Notes under the pieces: generated by a model
Database searches by the model: none
What the model was told of the DNA's origin: nothing
The model's input: only the letters and a program-made list of their open reading frames with translations
Program-made: the position numbers and the translations under genes
In this document: piece by piece, positions 9,642-13,105 of the stretch
Layout of the letters: each line of letters begins with the position of its first letter
Numbering within the stretch: position 1 is the first letter of the stretch
Assembly: GCA_900765465.1 (NCBI GenBank)
Contig: CAAFRM010000154.1
Coordinates: 1 to 13,105, forward strand
Origin: an uncultured Prevotella sp.
GTDB taxonomy: Bacteria > Bacteroidota > Bacteroidia > Bacteroidales > Bacteroidaceae
Direction of reading: 5' to 3'
DNA: 13,105 nt

Positions 9642-10631
9642 ATGATTATGAAACGATATATCAAAATGGTGGCAGCCCTTCTGACACTGATGGCTTCTTT
9701 CACAGCATGTGAGAATGGAGACCAGGCTTTCGATGATTACGAGGGTGGAACCACTGCCATGTTCGTTTATCAGAGTCCGGTTCGTACCATCGTCTTGGGC
9801 GATGATGAATACGATACCTCTCTCGATAAGGAGCATAAATGCAAAATCAAGGCAACTTTTGCCGGCTCTTACAATGGAAGAAAAGGTTATGTGAACGTAG
9901 CTGTGGATAACAGTCTGTGCGATCATCTTACTTTTGCCGATGGTACTCCTGTAAAGGCAATGCCTGCAGAATATTACTCTCTTTCTACCAACAAACTCGA
10001 TTTCAAGGGTGGAATGACGGGTGAGACAGTAGTGCAGCTGACTGATGCTTTCTTCAACGACCCTGATGCCGTGAAGAATACCTACGTGATTCCTCTGGTG
10101 ATGACCGATCAGCAGGGCTTCGACAGAATCTCTGCCGGTACTCTGAAAGAAGGTGCTACAGGCTCTCGTACCAATACATCCATCTGGGAAACAGCTCCTA
10201 AGGATTACGTGATGTACTGCGTGAAGTATCAGAACAAGTATAGTGGCTGGTGGTTGACAAATCACAATACAAGCACCGACAACATCGAGAAGGCTTCACA
10301 GGTTCAGATTACTACCCGCACCCTGAACAGCTCTGTTTATTCAGTAGAGTTCCAGGAGGGCAGTACCATCTACAAGGCAGACCTCCTGCTCACCTTCGAT
10401 GCCAACGAAAAGTGTACCATCACTTCGCTCACCGAAGGTGTTAAGGCTACAGGCTCAGGCTCTTGGGCTGACGATGGTATCCATTCGTGGAATAATAAGG
10501 ATCGTGACCTGATGGAACTCAACGCCGAAATCACCTTCGCTGATGGTGTAAAGAAGAGTTTGAACGAGAAACTCGTCTGGTGGCGTAGTGGAGTAACTTT
10601 AGAGGAGTTCTCTTATACCTATAATAATTAA
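9642..10631 (+). CDS. xusE: Surface lipoprotein XusE with DUF1735-like N-terminal domain
   Basis: Predicted surface glycan-binding lipoprotein occupying the usual slot after the second SusD in Xus loci. The signal peptide ends in lipobox FTAC (Cys23). The region of about residues 35-180 looks like a DUF1735/BT_3987-type beta-sandwich: it has a TTAMFVYQ opening, a GRKGYVNVAVDNSLC strand, AEYYSLS, and YVIPLVMTD. From about 187 to the end is a second domain rich in beta strands and aromatic residues, with SGWWLTNHN and a late KLVWWRSG; this resembles the DUF5627/lipocalin-like domains that often follow DUF1735, but that match is from memory. No catalytic motif is visible. A second ATG two codons downstream (9648) could be the true start and would leave a slightly shorter signal peptide. 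Lipoprotein status and locus role are secure; biochemical function and exact ligand are not. Confidence 0.88.
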   Translation: MIMKRYIKMVAALLTLMASFTACENGDQAFDDYEGGTTAMFVYQSPVRTIVLGDDEYDTSLDKEHKCKIKATFAGSYNGRKGYVNVAVDNSLCDHLTFADGTPVKAMPAEYYSLSTNKLDFKGGMTGETVVQLTDAFFNDPDAVKNTYVIPLVMTDQQGFDRISAGTLKEGATGSRTNTSIWETAPKDYVMYCVKYQNKYSGWWLTNHNTSTDNIEKASQVQITTRTLNSSVYSVEFQEGSTIYKADLLLTFDANEKCTITSLTEGVKATGSGSWADDGIHSWNNKDRDLMELNAEITFADGVKKSLNEKLVWWRSGVTLEEFSYTYNN

Positions 10632-10645
10632 TGATCGCATAAGTT

Positions 10646-12811
10646 ATGAATAAACAAATATTAGTATCTGCACTCGGGGCCATGCTTTTGGCCTCTTGTG
10701 CAGACCACTTCGACCAGAATTTCGAGACCGTACGTCCTGATAAGGAAGCGCAGTATGGTTATCTGGAGCAATATGATGCCTTGAAGGGATACATCAAGGA
10801 CCGTCCAAACTTCCACCTCGGAATCGGAACTACTGTAGATGAATATAACAAGAAGGAACTGGTGTATGCTTTGACCAACAGCAATTTTAACGAGACTGTA
10901 GCCGGCAACGCCATGAAGATGTCTTCTTGTGTTGCTGATGATGGTAGCATGAATTTTGATAAAGTAAGTGAATATGTTAAGAATGCTACCGATGCAGGTC
11001 TTTCTGTATATGGTCATACATTGGCATGGCACTCACAGCAGCCTAACAAGTATCTGAAGCGACTGATTGCAGATAAGGAGTTACCTCCTTCTTCTAATGT
11101 CACACGTTGCTTGGTTATTAAGAATAATAAGGCTGGTGGTCATTGGGATGCTCAATTATATTTCCCTGCTCAGTTATCTCAAGGGAAAAAGTATGTCTTT
11201 ACAATGAATGCAAAAGCTACTGCTCCTTTTGACTTAATTCTATGGGGAGCTCCAGGTGATGCAGGTTTAGGTTCGATTTCAGTAGGTACTCAATGGAATG
11301 AATATACCGTTGAATTTACTCCGACAGCAAATTATGAGAACTTTGTTTTTGCTGCAGGTAAACTGGGCGGCGAACTGGACATCAAGTCTTTGAGTCTTTG
11401 TGAAGAAGGTTCTACCAATAATTTGATCGTAAATGGTGACATAAAAGAGGACGAAGTTCCTTGTAATAAACCTTATTCCTGGCATACTGTAACTTCAGAA
11501 ATTCAAGAAGTGGCCGAAAGTCAAGTGGTTGAAATCCCTGTAAGTGTTGGGCATCTTACCTTTGATGATGGTCAGAACCTTGGTGGATGGGGTATGGATA
11601 ATAAGCCAAAGATTGTAAATGGTGTTTGTGAGGTTGGTAACAACGCAGCCAAGAAAAACCCCTGGGATGCACAAGTTAACTATGAACCAGGTTTCACTTT
11701 CGAGAATGGTACAACCTATCACTTGAAGATGAAAATCAAGGGTTCTGTAGCTGGTGAATTTGGTGCTGGATTCCAGAATCCTGACGGATACAAAGGCTGT
11801 GGTGACTTCCCTACCATCAAGGTTACAACTGATTGGAAGGAAGTTGATGTGACTACCAAATGTAATGGTGACAATGCCTTGCGCCTGCTGCTGAATATCG
11901 GTAAATATGCTGGTACCCTCTATATTGATGATTTTGAAGTTTACTACACGAAGTCTTCAAATACCATTCCTCTTACAGATGAGGAGAAGAAGAACATTCT
12001 TACTCCTGTTTTGCAGAAGTGGATTTACGGCATGATGGAAGCTACCGAGGGCAAGGTGAAGGCTTGGGATGTTGTAAACGAGGCTATCTCTGGTAAAGAT
12101 AATGGCGAATTCTACCCTCTCCAGTCTGCCACACGTGGTACAGTTTCTGCCGATGATGCCAAGAACAATTTCTACTGGCAGGATTACCTGGGTGACCTTG
12201 ATTATGTTCGCACTGCTGTAGCTGCAGCTCGCAAGGGCTTTGCTGATGCTGGTGGAAATCCTGATGAGTTGAAGCTCTTCATCAATGATTATAACCTCGA
12301 AACTGCTTACGACCAGAACAAGAAGCTCAAGAGCTTGATTCACTGGATTAAGGAGTGGGAGAAGGACGGTAAAACCAAGATTGATGGTATTGGCAGTCAG
12401 ATGCACGTTACTTGCAGCATGGATCCTGTTGAGCAGAAGAAAAGAGAGGATGCTTACGTGAACATGCTCAACCTGATGGTTGATTCACATAAGTTGGTTC
12501 GTATCTCTGAGTTGGATATGGGCTTGGAGGATAAGAACGGCAACCTTGTAAATACTACTGATATGACCGAGGAACAGCACAAGGCAATGCGTGCTTACTA
12601 CGAGTTTATCGTCAAGAAGTATCTTGAGATTGTTCCTGAGAATCAGCAGTGGGGTATCTGCCAGTGGTGTGCTACTGACAGTCCTGCCAATAGTGGTTGG
12701 CGTGCTGGTTTGCCAGTAGGTCTCTGGGATTTGGATTATTATCGCAAGCACACCTATGGTGGCTTTGCAGCAGGTCTTGGTGCTCCAGAATATTGGAAGG
12801 AAGCCAAGTAA
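10646..12811 (+). CDS. xyn10C: GH10 endo-beta-1,4-xylanase lipoprotein with two carbohydrate-binding modules inserted in the catalytic domain
   Basis: Endo-1,4-beta-xylanase of glycoside hydrolase family 10 that cleaves internal bonds of xylan with retention of configuration. Lipobox LASC (Cys18) predicts anchoring at the cell surface. The catalytic barrel is split: its first part (about 45-147) has FHLGIGTTVDEY, the GNAMK segment and HTLAWHSQ (from His124), and the second part resumes at about residue 440. The acid/base is Glu479 in DVVNEA and the nucleophile Glu622 in ISELD; INDYN, SQMH and QWCATD complete the active-site set. The intervening ~290 residues hold two beta-sandwich modules of CBM4/22 type. 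Length is 721 residues against roughly 350 for a bare GH10 domain. Interrupted GH10 domains are known from ruminal Prevotella and gut Bacteroides xylanases. It is the last gene of the operon, 14 bases after xusE. The symbol follows P. bryantii; relatives are also called xyn10A. Confidence 0.95.
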   Translation: MNKQILVSALGAMLLASCADHFDQNFETVRPDKEAQYGYLEQYDALKGYIKDRPNFHLGIGTTVDEYNKKELVYALTNSNFNETVAGNAMKMSSCVADDGSMNFDKVSEYVKNATDAGLSVYGHTLAWHSQQPNKYLKRLIADKELPPSSNVTRCLVIKNNKAGGHWDAQLYFPAQLSQGKKYVFTMNAKATAPFDLILWGAPGDAGLGSISVGTQWNEYTVEFTPTANYENFVFAAGKLGGELDIKSLSLCEEGSTNNLIVNGDIKEDEVPCNKPYSWHTVTSEIQEVAESQVVEIPVSVGHLTFDDGQNLGGWGMDNKPKIVNGVCEVGNNAAKKNPWDAQVNYEPGFTFENGTTYHLKMKIKGSVAGEFGAGFQNPDGYKGCGDFPTIKVTTDWKEVDVTTKCNGDNALRLLLNIGKYAGTLYIDDFEVYYTKSSNTIPLTDEEKKNILTPVLQKWIYGMMEATEGKVKAWDVVNEAISGKDNGEFYPLQSATRGTVSADDAKNNFYWQDYLGDLDYVRTAVAAARKGFADAGGNPDELKLFINDYNLETAYDQNKKLKSLIHWIKEWEKDGKTKIDGIGSQMHVTCSMDPVEQKKREDAYVNMLNLMVDSHKLVRISELDMGLEDKNGNLVNTTDMTEEQHKAMRAYYEFIVKKYLEIVPENQQWGICQWCATDSPANSGWRAGLPVGLWDLDYYRKHTYGGFAAGLGAPEYWKEAK
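11087..11962 (+). other. Tandem CBM4/22-like modules interrupting the GH10 domain
   Basis: Residues ~148-439 of the xylanase do not belong to the GH10 barrel. Two related modules are visible: the first around 150-255 with HWDAQLYF (Trp167), the second around 300-435 opening with HLTFDDGQNLGGW and containing PWDAQVNY (Trp340) and the closing strand LYIDDFEVYY. The repeated WDAQ motif, the TQWNEYTV/TDWKEVDV pair and similar spacing suggest they are homologous. A linker with NLIVNGDIKEDE (about 259-270) sits between them. The insertion lies in a loop after the HTLAWH strand, so the barrel can still close. By family analogy the modules bind xylan and hold the enzyme on its substrate; the CBM family number is tentative. 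Confidence 0.75.
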
Positions 12812-12878
12812 ATACTCTAAAAGACATTAGTTTTAGGTTTATCATACAAAGATTAACCGAAAAAAGATGTTAGTCGTT

Positions 12879-12916
12879 AAGGTTGGCTGTGTTGTGATGA
12901 CACGGTCAACCTTTTT
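12879..12916 (+). terminator. Rho-independent terminator of the xus-xyn10C operon
   Basis: AAGGTTGGCTGTGT (12879-12892) pairs along all 14 positions with ACACGGTCAACCTT (12900-12913), with only two G-T wobbles, around the 7-base loop TGTGATG. A run of five T closes it (12912-12916), overlapping the end of the stem. It lies 67 bases past the xylanase stop codon, where an operon end is expected. The stretch between (12812-12878) shows only a weak AT-rich repeat, CTAAAA/TTTTAG. Confidence 0.88.
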
Positions 12917-12980
12917 GCTTTGTAACATTTGTCTTGCAATATGTTAAATGTGTGTCAGTAAATGAAAAATAATTCTGATT

Positions 12981-13014
12981 TTTGAGGTTGTATCACTTCT
13001 TTTTTGTATCTTTG
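12981..13014 (+). promoter_or_regulatory. Probable Bacteroidota primary-sigma promoter for the next downstream gene
   Basis: TATCTTTG (13007-13014) is a perfect match to the Bacteroidota -7 element TAnnTTTG, and TTTG at 12981-12984 can serve as the -33 element with a 22-base spacer, slightly longer than the usual 19-21. It lies after the operon terminator and points rightward, so it would drive a separate transcript that starts near 13020. Confidence 0.72.
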
Positions 13015-13021
13015 CGCTTAA

Positions 13022-13039
13022 ATATCACTATAATGATAT
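13022..13039. repeat. Small inverted repeat at the predicted transcript start
   Basis: ATATCA (13022-13027) and TGATAT (13034-13039) form a perfect 6-bp inverted repeat around CTATAA, directly after the promoter core. It could be an operator or a small 5' hairpin, but it is short and AT-rich, so chance is a real alternative. Confidence 0.25.
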
Positions 13040-13066
13040 ATAATGGCTATTTTATGGCTTAATGTT

Positions 13067-13087
13067 TACTTAAATGATAGTTAAGTA
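13067..13087 (+). repeat. Inverted repeat enclosing a possible start codon
   Basis: TACTTAA (13067-13073) and TTAAGTA (13081-13087) are perfect 7-base complements around the loop ATGATAG, which begins with a candidate ATG. In RNA this would place the start codon in the loop of a weak AT-only-rich hairpin. It may influence initiation of the downstream gene or be incidental. Confidence 0.25.
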
Positions 13088-13105
13088 TATGAAAGATTTG
13101 TATGA
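13074..13105 (+). CDS. Possible first codons of a downstream gene (3' partial)
   Basis: An open frame starts at ATG 13074 and reads MIVKYMKDLY to the window edge with no stop; a second in-frame ATG is at 13089, preceded by an A/T-rich leader. It lies 55-75 bases after the predicted transcription start of the TATCTTTG promoter, a plausible leader length. Earlier ATGs in this stretch (13033, 13042 and 13063 vicinity) run into stops within a few codons. Too little is visible to name a product, and the true start may be beyond the window. Confidence 0.3.
   Translation, partial: MIVKYMKDLY

Noticed and set aside
9639..10265. Antisense open frame of 208 codons opposite xusE
   Set aside because: Begins within the xylanase-proximal half of xusE and ends at its start region; composition is that of a reverse-frame shadow and no family is recognisable.
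11957..12406. Antisense open frame of 149 codons opposite the xylanase
   Set aside because: Covers the codons for the GH10 acid/base region, whose sense reading is clearly constrained.
12817..12836. CTAAAA/TTTTAG inverted repeat just after the xylanase stop as a terminator
   Set aside because: Only six mostly A-T pairs and no T-run; the strong hairpin at 12879-12916 explains termination better.
1..13105. CRISPR arrays, tRNA or rRNA genes, transposases, phage or plasmid genes
   Set aside because: None of these was recognised: coding sequence fills almost the whole window, and the short gaps hold no repeat-spacer pattern or cloverleaf-like sequence.

Overview
The window carries a compact, single-strand (+) polysaccharide utilisation locus (PUL) of a Bacteroidota bacterium, most likely a Prevotella or Segatella from gut or rumen. 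The main evidence is two consecutive SusC/SusD-type pairs, three kinds of lipoprotein with Bacteroidota-style lipoboxes, A-rich start regions without Shine-Dalgarno motifs, and a TATCTTTG promoter core near the right end. Gene order and content (SusC, SusD, SusC, SusD, DUF1735-type lipoprotein, GH10 xylanase with an interrupted catalytic domain) match the core xylan utilisation system (Xus) known from Prevotella bryantii and xylan-degrading Bacteroides. The genes are named xusA, xusB, xusC, xusD, xusE and xyn10C on that basis.

Layout: 1-2904 is xusA, cut at its 5' end by the window edge. 2918-4885 is xusB, 4941-7778 xusC, 7801-9612 xusD, 9642-10631 xusE and 10646-12811 xyn10C. Gaps are only 13, 55, 22, 29 and 14 bases, so these form one operon whose promoter lies outside the window. 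A strong 14-bp-stem terminator (12879-12916) closes it. The last ~190 bases hold a probable promoter, two small inverted repeats and the possible first codons of another gene.

How the parts work together (from family knowledge): the surface lipoprotein Xyn10C, with two carbohydrate-binding modules inserted in its catalytic domain, cuts xylan outside the cell. XusE and the SusD-like XusB and XusD bind xylan or its fragments at the surface. Each SusD-like protein lids its SusC-like, TonB-dependent outer-membrane channel (XusA, XusC), which imports oligosaccharides into the periplasm. No regulator, periplasmic xylosidase/arabinofuranosidase, inner-membrane transporter or xylose catabolic gene lies in this window.

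Nothing here is a wholly unknown system. The points most worth a second look are the atypical N-terminus of XusC (no carboxypeptidase-regulatory-like extension, a degenerate TonB-box region and a shortened plug), the tandem binding modules interrupting the xylanase with a local drop in GC, and the functionally unassigned XusE.
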